A stretch of 37,419 nucleotides of DNA from Marinomonas arctica. GTDB lineage: Bacteria; Pseudomonadota; Gammaproteobacteria; Pseudomonadales; Marinomonadaceae. The translations under genes were made by a program, and so were the position numbers. Position 1 is the stretch's first letter. Each line of letters opens with the position of its first letter. The notes beneath the pieces were generated by a model. It did not search any database. It saw only the letters and a program-made list of their open reading frames with translations, and was not told the origin of the DNA. This document shows, one piece after another, positions 8,195-15,779 of the stretch. The stretch covers positions 1 to 37,419 of the forward strand of contig NZ_QHJF01000038.1 in NCBI RefSeq assembly GCF_003259225.1, in the 5' to 3' direction.

Positions 8195-9775
8195 TTATGA
8201 ATCTGCTCCTTTTGCCATCAACGCGGCAACATAACGAGCCTCCATGTCGACGTAATTCTGTTGAGTCAGCGCTATTTTATTATCTAGTTCTTCAATTTTT
8301 TTCTGTAATTTGATCACTTCGGCGGTTTGAACTTGGCCATCATACAAAGCCGCTTCCAGACGTTTACGCTCTTCCTCTAATTCATTATTCACTTCTTTAA
8401 GGTTCTCAAATTCTTCTAAATCTTGACTGGCCAATACGTCCACATCACTATTGTCCAGATCTTCGATCGACTCAGGATGAAGCAGCTTATGCTCTAAATT
8501 TTCACGTAATGATCGAGCTTTGTCCAAATCGCGCTCAAGCATTTCTACGTACAGCTCTGACTCATTTACCATCTGGCGCAAAGAGTTTAATCTCGAAGCT
8601 TGCTCACTCGCAAAAGAATCCGACTCTTCAGTAAATGAATCTTGGTAAAGTAGATCCTCCATGTTTTTCATGGTGCTTCTTTCTTCATCAAACACATCAT
8701 AGATATCAATACTCTGCTTAGCCTTGACGTCTCTTGTTTTCAACAAAGCATTCTTTTGCTTCAGCGCTTCATCTCGCTTGATTACATCAATATTTAAGTT
8801 GTATTTGATGGTCTGCAAACTTTCTAGCTTCTTCTCTAACCGCTTAACGACTCGACTGCTTTCCAACAATGCCTTTTCCAGCCTAACGATATAAATGTCA
8901 TAGACACCAACATGCCTACCGTCCCCCTCGTGGCCAGCTCTTACTTTACGAACTTGCTCCTTCAACTCCATCATAATCGCTTTTTGGTGCGCTGCTAATT
9001 GCTTTAAGTCCGAGACTTTATCGTGTAACTCGGAGCGAACGGAATCTAAGAAAATCGTCTGATCAGTCCCCTCTAGAAACGTTTCTAGAGCTTGCACATA
9101 CAACGCGCTATCATCTTCTTGCTTCACCTCAGCCAAGTGTAGCTTAAGCCGTTCAACGAACTCACACATGCTTGCCATTTGAGCCCTTAGCAAAGCCAGA
9201 GATTCATCCAACTCAGCTTCCTTTGCTAGCTGAAGCTGAAGCTCACTAAGCTGAATATTCAACACTGAGGTAATATTGACCTGTGCAAAAACCTTTTCGC
9301 CCGCTTTTTGAATCACTTTATTTAATTCTCGCAGTAAAGATTGATTCACTTTTAGCGACGTCAATAACTCATCAACTTCTTGAGCCCGATCGACTTTATC
9401 TAAAATCCCTTTAAAGGCTTCTAGTAATTCTGCAACATGAGAATGAGGGATAGCATGCTCAATAATATTAATCTCTATATCCAAGAAAATGGCCCAACAT
9501 GACAGCGCGGCTCGCCCTTGAAAATCAGACTTAGGCAGCTCCTCAATAAGCTGAGCGCAGATGTATTGCTGCTGCCTTAATAAGGCCAACCATTGTGACT
9601 TTTCTTCGATAGATGGTACTGGCAGACCTTCTTTCTGCTGAAGTGACTCAGTCTTTTGAATAACACCTAGCTCTAAAGCCTTCTTTTTCAAAGATAAATA
9701 GCGTAACAATATAAAAAGAAAGAAACCAAAAAAAAGTACGCTCAATACAATAAGCGACCATTGCCACATCGACAT
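8195..9775 (-). CDS. Membrane-anchored coiled-coil protein, unknown function
   Basis: Not a family I recognise. Starting at ATG 9775 (MSMWQWSLIV; a further ATG lies 14 codons upstream at 9817 but without a better ribosome site), the protein has 526 residues. One transmembrane segment lies at about residues 4-25 (WSLIVLSVLFFGFFLFILLRYL), followed by a basic stretch (SLKKK), so the bulk should face the cytoplasm. The rest is almost entirely charged heptad-like helix (QELRKVRAG..., LEKALLESSRVVKRLEKKLESL, NNELEEERKRLEAAL), predicted as long coiled coils. There are no catalytic motifs. It is co-directional with recA and 110 bp downstream of it, after a strong terminator, so it probably has its own promoter. 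A scaffold or cell-envelope role is possible but unsupported. Confidence 0.8.
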   Translation of the reverse strand: MSMWQWSLIVLSVLFFGFFLFILLRYLSLKKKALELGVIQKTESLQQKEGLPVPSIEEKSQWLALLRQQQYICAQLIEELPKSDFQGRAALSCWAIFLDIEINIIEHAIPHSHVAELLEAFKGILDKVDRAQEVDELLTSLKVNQSLLRELNKVIQKAGEKVFAQVNITSVLNIQLSELQLQLAKEAELDESLALLRAQMASMCEFVERLKLHLAEVKQEDDSALYVQALETFLEGTDQTIFLDSVRSELHDKVSDLKQLAAHQKAIMMELKEQVRKVRAGHEGDGRHVGVYDIYIVRLEKALLESSRVVKRLEKKLESLQTIKYNLNIDVIKRDEALKQKNALLKTRDVKAKQSIDIYDVFDEERSTMKNMEDLLYQDSFTEESDSFASEQASRLNSLRQMVNESELYVEMLERDLDKARSLRENLEHKLLHPESIEDLDNSDVDVLASQDLEEFENLKEVNNELEEERKRLEAALYDGQVQTAEVIKLQKKIEELDNKIALTQQNYVDMEARYVAALMAKGADS

Positions 9776-9870
9776 GATGACCGTCCCGTTAATACCCAAT
9801 ATAAACAAGATCATCATAGAAGAATATTTTTAAACAAACCAACAAACTTTTCTCTAAAACATTTTCAGCA

Positions 9871-9901
9871 AAAACAAAAAAGCAGACACTAGGCCTGCTT
9901 T
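9871..9901 (-). terminator. Rho-independent terminator of recA
   Basis: On the minus strand, 27 bp past the recA stop codon, AAAGCAG (9901-9895) pairs with CTGCTTT (9885-9879) around a 9-nt loop, and the transcript continues into a T-rich tail (TTTGTTTTTG). A second, AT-only hairpin (AAAATAGT/ACTATTTT, 9903-9929) overlaps the stop codon. Confidence 0.8.
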
Positions 9902-9927
9902 GAAAATAGTTTTTTTAAAAGACTATT

Positions 9928-10820
9928 TTAGAAATCAAGTTGCTCAACATCTTCGTCTTTTTCGACTTCAGTGTCTTTAGCCTCTTTAGGCTTGCCATCG
10001 GCTTTAGCTGTTTTAGGCAATAAATCCTCACGGATTTTAGCTTCAATTTCTTTTGCCATGTCAGGATTATCGGCTAAAAATTGCGCGGCATTGGCTTTAC
10101 CCTGACCAATTTTATTACCATTGTAAGCATACCAAGCACCCGCTTTATCAACAAAGCCTTGCTTAACGCCCAAATCAATCACTTCGCCCATGCGGTAGAT
10201 ACCTGCACCGTACATGATTTGAAATTCAGCTTGTTTAAATGGTGGGGCAATCTTGTTCTTCACCACTTTAACGCGAGTCTCATTACCAATCACCTCGTCA
10301 CCCTGCTTCACAGAACCGATACGACGAATATCCAAACGTACAGAAGAGTAGAATTTAAGTGCGTTACCACCTGTCGTTGTTTCAGGGGAACCAAACATCA
10401 CACCAATTTTCATACGAATTTGGTTAATGAAGATCACAAGACAATTGGCGTTTTTGATAGAGCCTGTCAACTTACGCATCGCTTGAGAAAGTAAGCGCGC
10501 CTGAACACCAACAGAAGAACTTCCCATTTCGCCTTCGATTTCAGACTTAGGAACCAAAGCCGCGACAGAGTCGACAATAATAACGTCAACGCTGTTTGAA
10601 CGTACTAGCATGTCGACGATTTCAAGCGCCTGCTCACCCGTATCCGGCTGAGAGATCAAAAGATCCGCGATATTTACGCCTAACTTTTCAGCATAGGATG
10701 GATCTAAAGCGTGTTCCGCATCAATAAAGGCACACGTTTTACCTTGCTTCTGAGCTTCAGCAATAACACTCAGTGTTAATGTTGTTTTACCTGAAGACTC
10801 TGGTCCGTAAATTAAGGTTA
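9928..10820 (-). pseudogene. recA: RecA recombinase, 5'-truncated
   Basis: About 295 residues of RecA are intact from [14 protein letters not shown] (Walker A, E. coli residues 64-79) to the acidic C terminus ending VEQLDF. Visible are [30 protein letters not shown] (Walker B region), the loop [20 protein letters not shown] (L1/L2 area) and IGQGKANA. The first ~63 residues are missing: the N-terminal helix and strand that join neighbouring subunits and the start of the core. The reading frame continues upstream into unrelated sequence to a TTG at 10872 with no ribosome site. Promoter and LexA operator are gone too. A working filament-forming RecA is unlikely from this copy. Either a second recA exists, the strain is recombination-deficient, or the junction is an assembly or rearrangement artefact. 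Confidence 0.88.
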
Positions 10821-10913
10821 TATAGAAGAAATACTCAATAATGGTACACGTTATTAAGTAGGTGGACTCCAAACTGCTTTATAGGCAGTCTGATGATATT
10901 GATTTTGGTGATG
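10821..10913. other. Unassigned 93-bp segment between recA fragment and IS3 element
   Basis: RecA homology stops at about 10820 and the IS terminal repeat starts at 10914. The DNA between is AT-rich and matches neither recA nor the IS as far as I can read. It includes TGGACTCC at 10863-10870, which resembles the first bases of the IS terminal repeat, so it could be debris of another IS end. Confidence 0.4.
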
Positions 10914-10931
10914 TGGACTTCCCAGAGTTTG

Positions 10932-11753
10932 CTAGACAGTAGGAACTTTTAAAAAATACTTTTCTTCGAACTTAGCAGGTGACACGCCGCCTGTATGCGA
11001 ATGTCGTTTTATCGGATTGTAGAACATCTCAATAAAATTAAATATCTCACCTTTCGCTTCTTCTCGTGTCGAGTAGATCTTTCGTTTTGTCACCCTCTTC
11101 TTGAAAGTCGCAAAAAAGCTTTCTGCAACGGCGTTATCATGACAATTTCCTCGACGGCTCATGGAAGGAATCAAATTGTGAGCCTTCATAAAGGCGAGGT
11201 AATCAGAGCTCGCGTATTGGCTCCCCTGATCGCTGTGCACTAATACTTCATTCTTAGGTTTACGCTGCCAAACCACCATCAATAAAGCATTAATAACCAG
11301 ATGACGATCCATCGTTTTATCCATTGACCACCCGACAACACGTCGGGAAAATAAATCTATTACTGTCGCTACGTACAAAAATCCTTCATGGGTTCTAACG
11401 TAGGTGATGTCACTTACCCACGCTTTATTGGGTGCATCAGGGTTAAACTGGCGCTTCAATATGTTGTCCGCAATCTGGTCTACTTTACCGCCTTGGATAT
11501 AACGACGTTTATAGCCAATCTGGGTCTTAATCCTGTTATTACGCATAATCTTAGCAACACGATGTACGCTACAAAATTCACCTTCATCGCAAAGATCACG
11601 GTGTATCCATGGACTTCCATAGGTTCCTCCGCTAGCAATGTGGCATTCTTTTATACGCTCTAGCAGCCGTAAATCCTCAACCGCCCGATCAGATAAAGGC
11701 TTTTTTAACCAAGCGTAATAACCGCTTCGATGAATTTTAAAGACGTGACACAT
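10932..11753 (-). CDS. IS3-family transposase OrfB (DDE integrase domain)
   Basis: 273 residues with the HTH_21-like start (RSGYYAWLKKPLSD) and an rve integrase core. The catalytic triad is visible: first Asp in WVSDITYV, second in VLVHSDQGSQYAS, Glu in AVAESFFATFKKR. OrfB of IS3 elements is normally made as a fusion with OrfA by -1 frameshifting. Here the -1 frame continuing from orfA (R-V-K-Y-A-F-V-R-D-H-Q-K-E-H-S-V) meets a TAG at 11757-11759, two codons before the ATG at 11753. The fusion protein would stop there, so this copy may be inactive unless OrfB is initiated alone or the stop is suppressed. Confidence 0.9.
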   Translation of the reverse strand: MCHVFKIHRSGYYAWLKKPLSDRAVEDLRLLERIKECHIASGGTYGSPWIHRDLCDEGEFCSVHRVAKIMRNNRIKTQIGYKRRYIQGGKVDQIADNILKRQFNPDAPNKAWVSDITYVRTHEGFLYVATVIDLFSRRVVGWSMDKTMDRHLVINALLMVVWQRKPKNEVLVHSDQGSQYASSDYLAFMKAHNLIPSMSRRGNCHDNAVAESFFATFKKRVTKRKIYSTREEAKGEIFNFIEMFYNPIKRHSHTGGVSPAKFEEKYFLKVPTV

Positions 11754-11800
11754 CAGCTAAACGGAGTGCTCTTTTTGATGATCACGGACAAAGGCGTACT

Positions 11801-12079
11801 TTACTCTGGGTTGTTGGCAAAGTACCTTGCGGCCTTTTTTAGAATGTCACGTTCCTCCGTGATTCGTCTCAGTTCAGACTTGAGTCGTGCGTTCTCGGAG
11901 GTTAAGTCGAGGTCTTCAGAAGGCTTAGGCTGTGGCTCTCCATACTTTTTGATCCAGGCGTATAAACTATGGGTGGTCGTATCGAGCCGTTGAGCCACTT
12001 CAGCAACAGAGTAACCACGCTCTGTCACTTGTTTAACCGCTTCTCTTTTAAATTCTTCAGGGTAACGTTTGGACTTCAT
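11801..12079 (-). CDS. IS3-family transposase OrfA (HTH)
   Basis: 92 residues: a helix-turn-helix of the HTH_8/transposase_8 type (RYPEEFKREAVKQV..., YSVAEVAQRLDTTTHSLYAWIKKYGEP) followed by a leucine-zipper-like helix (LTSENARLKSELRRITEERDILKKAARYF). It binds the terminal repeats and multimerises. ATG is at 12079, 64 bp inside the left end of the element. Confidence 0.92.
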   Translation of the reverse strand: MKSKRYPEEFKREAVKQVTERGYSVAEVAQRLDTTTHSLYAWIKKYGEPQPKPSEDLDLTSENARLKSELRRITEERDILKKAARYFANNPE

Positions 12080-12143
12080 AATACACCTCTTATTTAACTA
12101 GATTTTAACGTTAATAGGTGTCTAGTAAAGTCTGGGAAGTCCA

Positions 12144-12723
12144 CTTAATTTAAAAATTTTCACAAGAAAATGCGTGAGATGTAGCGTCATTCATCCAGCC
12201 GAGAAAAGAATATCAAGGATAATTTAAGACAGGCTCAACGTGACAATTTAGCTAACGGCTTAATTTAAAAAAAGCACGAATTGATCTTTTCAGTGCATTA
12301 TTATATGTCTAATCATACGGACCTGATTCACTATCACACGCACAATCGATGCTCTAAGAGCCTGCTATTATGTAAAGTACATTGCACCTAACAGCCTGGT
12401 GAAGCAGCACTCATCAGGTATAGTTTTGCTATCCGAGCTTATACCTGTGGTTGGTTGTCATGGGATGGCTTTCGCAAAAAAAACTGACCGCCTATTTATT
12501 ACCTCATTCCCAGCACATTCATGCGTTTCGCTTTCTACACCAGTGTGACAAGCGCTCGTTTCCCTAATACTTTTATAAATCTACTAATGAAAAAAGTACA
12601 CAAACAACAACTTAGAAAACATTGGGAAGCCCGAACCAATAAATAAAAAGGGGCAAATGAGTAAAAAATTCTTTTGTTTACTGAAAAAGGAATTTGTACA
12701 TACATATTAGAATGCACTAAAAC
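12144..12723. other. 580-bp stretch without recognisable genes
   Basis: Between the IS3 left end and rcnR. I searched the minus strand for the lost start of recA and did not find it. An open frame of 60 codons on the minus strand (12535-12717) has no ribosome site and an unlikely composition. The sequence is AT-rich with no strong hairpin or repeat that I could identify; it may be eroded island DNA. Confidence 0.5.
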
Positions 12724-12996
12724 CTACTTAATATATGAATCTAAAATCTTCAGTATTACCTCTAAATCCGCCTCTCTTTTAGCAAGATCGTCTTCAAGAA
12801 CAACATGTTCAATCAAGTGCTCTTTAATAACCTCACGCATCAATCCATTGACAGCACCTCGAATAGCGGCAATTTGTTGTAACACATCTTGACACTCATG
12901 CTCATTTTCCAACATTTTTTTAAGACCATTAGTCTGGCCTTGTATCTTACTGACACGAGCTATGATTTTTTTCTGATCTCGAGTGGTATGCGACAT
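12724..12996 (-). CDS. rcnR: Ni/Co-responsive repressor RcnR (CsoR/FrmR family)
   Basis: All-helical metal sensor that represses rcnA until it binds Ni(II) or Co(II). Taking ATG 12996 ([10 protein letters not shown]) gives 90 residues, the RcnR length; frames open upstream add only five residues. The RcnR metal-ligand pattern is complete: His3, Cys35 (NEHECQDVL), His60 and His64 (KEHLIEHVV). The His3 plus C35/H60/H64 set distinguishes RcnR from CsoR (Cys-His-Cys, copper) and FrmR (formaldehyde). [17 protein letters not shown] and the C-terminal LKILDSYIK are also RcnR-like. It is divergent from rcnA with two operator-like sites between them. Confidence 0.94.
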   Translation of the reverse strand: MSHTTRDQKKIIARVSKIQGQTNGLKKMLENEHECQDVLQQIAAIRGAVNGLMREVIKEHLIEHVVLEDDLAKREADLEVILKILDSYIK

Positions 12997-13057
12997 GGAA
13001 AAGTCCATCATTTAATAAGTAAAGCTGACTATACACGAAAATATAACATCAAAATTA

Positions 13058-13072
13058 TACTAGGGGGTAGTA
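13058..13072. promoter_or_regulatory. RcnR operator 1
   Basis: TACTAGGGGGTAGTA matches the known RcnR site pattern TACT-G/C tract-AGTA (E. coli TACTGGGGGNNAGTA type) apart from one base next to the G tract. It lies in the rcnR-rcnA divergent region, 59 bp before the rcnA ATG. Confidence 0.8.
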
Positions 13073-13077
13073 CTTTA

Positions 13078-13092
13078 TACTGGGAGGTAGTA
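13078..13092. promoter_or_regulatory. RcnR operator 2
   Basis: TACTGGGAGGTAGTA, a second RcnR-type site in the same orientation as the first, 20 bp away start to start and thus nearly two helical turns apart on the same face. It is 39 bp upstream of rcnA, likely overlapping its promoter. Confidence 0.82.
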
Positions 13093-13131
13093 TATTTCCA
13101 ATCCGAACACAATTAAATAGAGTGGATAGCA

Positions 13132-14220
13132 ATGGACTTTACAACACTACTTCAGCAAGGCAATGGGTGGCTATTCATTCCCAGCGCTATTCTTCTTGGC
13201 GCATTGCATGGCTTAGAACCTGGTCACTCAAAGACAATGATGGCTGCTTTTATTGTTTCTATAAAAGGCTCGACAAGACAAGCGGTTATGCTTGGGCTAG
13301 CCGCAGCGTTTTCTCATACTATTGTTGTTTGGCTTATCGCTTTAGGTGGGATGTATGTCAGTAAACAATTTACAGCGGAAGCGGTAGAACCCTGGATGTT
13401 ACTTATTTCTGGAATCATCGTTATTTCGACTGGTATTTGGATGATTTGGAAAACCTGGAATGGAGAAAGAACGTGGCAAAAATTACACACGCATTCTCAG
13501 AATTGGACAAAACAGATTGTCGATACAGGACATGGCTATATTAGCCTATCTGTCGTGGAAGATACTCAACATAACAACCGATTCCAATTAAGAATATTGA
13601 GTGGTCACACTTTAAGTGCCTCTGAAGTTAGAGTTCAACTTAAAAACGCAGAAAACAAAATACCTATTGAGTATGATTTTATTGAGCGAGATGGTTACTT
13701 AGAATCAGCATTGAGTTTTCAAGATACGAACCAATTATCCGTTAATCTAATGATCGGGCACGATCATCATGTCCATGATTTTGATGTTCATTTTCATGAA
13801 CATAGCCACTTATCTGAAGAAAGTAATGATAAAGAGTACCAAGACGCTCACGAGCGAGCACATGCTTTAGATATACAGAAACGTTTTATGAACCAAACGG
13901 TAACGAATGGCCAAATACTATTATTCGGTTTAACAGGCGGCTTAATACCCTGTCCTGCAGCAGTGACCGTCTTATTAATTTGCCTTCAGTTGAAAACCTT
14001 AGTTCTTGGTTCCACACTTGTTTTATCTTTCAGTATTGGTTTGGCGCTAACTCTCGTATCTGTTGGCATCATTGCTGCAGTTGGTGTCAAGAAAGCAACT
14101 CGCAAGTGGAACCGTTTAAGCAATCTTGCACGTAGAGCACCATATTTTTCAGGAGTATTAATCTGTGTTGTTGGCCTCTACATGGGAATTCACGGGTACA
14201 GCTTGGGAACATACGAATAA
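13132..14220 (+). CDS. rcnA: Nickel/cobalt efflux permease RcnA
   Basis: Inner-membrane exporter of Ni(II) and Co(II), NiCoT/RcnA family. Signature HGLEPGHSKTMMAAF is at residues 26-40, with transmembrane segments at about 13-30, 49-75, 86-107, and after the loop at 259-285, 291-320 and 340-356. The central hydrophilic loop has the His/Asp cluster typical of RcnA (GHDHHVHDFDVHFHEHSH, residues 209-226). At 362 residues it is longer than E. coli RcnA (about 270): residues ~125-205 form an extra, beta-rich-looking domain before the His cluster. A Shine-Dalgarno (GAGTGGA) precedes ATG. Regulated by the divergent rcnR. An IS5-family element begins immediately after the stop codon. Confidence 0.93.
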   Translation: MDFTTLLQQGNGWLFIPSAILLGALHGLEPGHSKTMMAAFIVSIKGSTRQAVMLGLAAAFSHTIVVWLIALGGMYVSKQFTAEAVEPWMLLISGIIVISTGIWMIWKTWNGERTWQKLHTHSQNWTKQIVDTGHGYISLSVVEDTQHNNRFQLRILSGHTLSASEVRVQLKNAENKIPIEYDFIERDGYLESALSFQDTNQLSVNLMIGHDHHVHDFDVHFHEHSHLSEESNDKEYQDAHERAHALDIQKRFMNQTVTNGQILLFGLTGGLIPCPAAVTVLLICLQLKTLVLGSTLVLSFSIGLALTLVSVGIIAAVGVKKATRKWNRLSNLARRAPYFSGVLICVVGLYMGIHGYSLGTYE

Positions 14221-14275
14221 GTCGGCAACATGAGATAATATTGCCAACTTAATTTGACCATGATTCCTGCCGACT

Positions 14276-15247
14276 ATGAACCAGATTTCCTTCGCCGATA
14301 CCGAATTCACAAGCAAACGCCGTAAAACCCGCAAAGAGCTTTTCCTTAGTCGGATGAATGAGCTGATTCCATGGAAACAGCTTGAAGCTCAAATTGAACC
14401 GTTCTACCCAAAAGCTGGCAATGGGCTGCGTCCATATCCTCTCGCTACCATGCTGCGCATTCACTTTATGCAAAACTGGTACAACATGAGTGATCCAGCA
14501 ATGGAAGATGCCCTTTACGAGATTACCTCAATGCGGCTGTTTGCTGGCTTATCATTAGAAGGTGCGATTCCAGACCACACGACCATAATGAATTTCCGTC
14601 ACCTGCTTGAGAAGCACAAACTGGGTCGTAAACTCTTCAAAGAAGTAAACAAATGGCTGTCTGACTCCGGTATTTACTTTAAAGAAGGGACGATTGTGGA
14701 TGCAACGATCATTGAGGCAGCAAGCTCCACTAAAAATAAATCCAATTCTCGTGATCCCGAAATGCACCAAACGCAAAAAGGGAAGCAGTGGTTCTTTGGC
14801 ATGAAAGCTCACATTGGTGTTGATGCAAAGCGTGGGTTAGTGCACAGCTTCACCACGACGCCTGCCAATGATCACGATTTAAACCAGTTGACGGAACTTC
14901 TTCATGGTAATGAATCATTTGTATCAGCGGACTCTGGCTACCGTGGCGTAGAAAAGCGCATAAAGACCAAGGATAAGAAAATTGATTGGTTAGTCGCAGA
15001 GATGCCTAGCAAGATACGCGCTTGGAAGAAGCACCCTAGCATAAATAAGCAGCTGATCCGAACGGAATACTTAAAGGCGAGTATCAGGGCGAAAGTCGAG
15101 CACCCGTTTAGAATATTGAAATGTCAGTTTGGTTTTCGCAAAGTCGTCTACAAAGGTCTGTCTAAAAATGACAATAAACTCGCCGTGTTGTTTGCGCTGG
15201 GAAATTTGTTACGAGTAGATCAGATGATGCGATCTGCACGGGGTTAA
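14276..15247 (+). CDS. IS5-family transposase
   Basis: 323 residues, full length. The N-terminal DUF772-type domain ([21 protein letters not shown], then [29 protein letters not shown]) is followed by a DDE_Tnp_1 core: first Asp in [11 protein letters not shown], second in [10 protein letters not shown], and Glu in [17 protein letters not shown]. No frameshift or stop is present, so it may be active. A 7-bp inverted repeat in its leader (GTCGGCA 14221-14227 with TGCCGAC 14268-14274) could limit read-through translation from rcnA. Confidence 0.93.
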   Translation: MNQISFADTEFTSKRRKTRKELFLSRMNELIPWKQLEAQIEPFYPKAGNGLRPYPLATMLRIHFMQNWYNMSDPAMEDALYEITSMRLFAGLSLEGAIPDHTTIMNFRHLLEKHKLGRKLFKEVNKWLSDSGIYFKEGTIVDATIIEAASSTKNKSNSRDPEMHQTQKGKQWFFGMKAHIGVDAKRGLVHSFTTTPANDHDLNQLTELLHGNESFVSADSGYRGVEKRIKTKDKKIDWLVAEMPSKIRAWKKHPSINKQLIRTEYLKASIRAKVEHPFRILKCQFGFRKVVYKGLSKNDNKLAVLFALGNLLRVDQMMRSARG

Positions 15248-15270
15248 TCCGTCTAAATAACGGATTTTTA
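15246..15270 (+). terminator. Terminator of the IS5 transposase gene
   Basis: AATCCGT (15246-15252) pairs with ACGGATT (15260-15266) around a 7-nt loop and is followed by TTTT. The stem starts within the transposase stop codon. Confidence 0.7.
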
Positions 15271-15339
15271 GCTGCTTAGAGCAGCGTAATGGCGGAAAAC
15301 TGCGCCTAATTGGTACAGTTGACGAATTGCCGTCTAGCG

Positions 15340-15372
15340 GAACAAGTCAGGCCAGAATTATCTGACTTGTTC
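15340..15372. repeat. 11-bp perfect inverted repeat
   Basis: GAACAAGTCAG (15340-15350) and CTGACTTGTTC (15362-15372) flank an 11-nt centre. It lies exactly between the intact IS5 element and the decayed IS5 transposase, so it may be a remnant of an element end or a terminator; no T run follows. Confidence 0.5.
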
Positions 15373-15377
15373 GTAGT

Positions 15378-15552
15378 ATCCATAGCAGATAAGGTCTTCT
15401 TCCATTGCCAGCTTAGGATAAAACGACTCAATAATTGCTTCTAGTTAATCCCAAGACATCAACTCATTCATGCGTGCATGAAAAATTTCTTTACGAGTTT
15501 TACGACGTTTGTTATTGAACTCGCTGCCGACAAAGGTGAGATGGTGTGACAT
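15378..15552 (-). pseudogene. Decayed IS5-family transposase, N-terminal fragment
   Basis: Reading on the minus strand from ATG 15552, the product aligns with the start of the intact transposase next door: [18 protein letters not shown] against [18 protein letters not shown], then [13 protein letters not shown] at 15445-15447 replaces the Gln of WKQLEA, and after ESFYPK a one-base loss near 15412 shifts the frame (the other frame reads KAGNGRRPYLLW). Homology then ends, so about 80% of the gene is missing. It is related to but clearly diverged from the neighbour, so it stems from an older, different IS5-type insertion. Confidence 0.82.
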
Positions 15553-15715
15553 GGATAATAAAACAGGATGATCTCATGAAAGGGGCTTATTCGCATATCC
15601 CACAGCAACACATAATACATTGACAGAAACTTCATGAGGATTTTCGAGTTGAATAATACCTAGTAAAATTGGAGTCATCCAGAGCCTGAATGGTCTTGTG
15701 TGCTCGTTTACAAAG
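15553..15715. other. Intergenic remainder near decayed IS5
   Basis: No gene is recognisable. On the minus strand the first 50 bp upstream of the decayed transposase ATG may be its old leader and end; the rest is AT-rich without clear structure. Confidence 0.35.
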
Positions 15716-15754
15716 CTGGTTAGTTAGCTCCTATTAAATTGGCTAACTAACCAG
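15716..15754 (-). terminator. 13-bp hairpin after the copper operon
   Basis: CTGGTTAGTTAGC (15716-15728) and GCTAACTAACCAG (15742-15754) are perfectly complementary around a 13-nt loop. It begins 25 bp beyond the stop codon of the DUF411 gene and is the natural end of the copA-copB-ATPase-DUF411 transcript. The T run on the minus strand is poor (CTTTG). Confidence 0.6.
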
Positions 15755-15779
15755 TTGTATTTGATGGATTAATCGTTTA

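Larger units (their letters stand above)
10914..12143 (-). mobile_element. IS3-family insertion sequence, 1230 bp
   Basis: Bounded by 24-bp imperfect terminal repeats: TGGACTTCCCAGAGTTTGCT... at 10914-10937 (right end) and, on the minus strand, TGGACTTCCCAGACTTTACT... at 12143-12120 (left end), 22 of 24 bases matching. It carries the two overlapping-phase genes orfA and orfB of IS3-type elements. The flanks (ATG before, CTT after) show no 3-4 bp target duplication. Further solitary ends of the same element lie at 30500 and 36477. Confidence 0.93.
14221..15333 (+). mobile_element. IS5-family insertion sequence (ends tentative)
   Basis: An intact IS5-type transposase gene with short flanks. 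Possible ends are GTCGGCAA at 14221 and, inverted, TTGCCGTC ending at 15333; they match at 7 of 8 bases but no longer repeat or clear target duplication (TAA versus TAG outside) is seen, so the boundaries are weak. If right, the element inserted directly behind the rcnA stop codon. Confidence 0.5.

Noticed and set aside
9928..12143. recA simply interrupted by the IS3 element
   Set aside because: The recA start is not present on the far side of the IS, 93 bp of foreign DNA separates the two, and there is no target duplication; a deletion or rearrangement fits better.
12535..12717. 60-codon frame on the minus strand downstream of rcnR
   Set aside because: No ribosome site, no recognisable domain, composition like AT-rich noncoding DNA.
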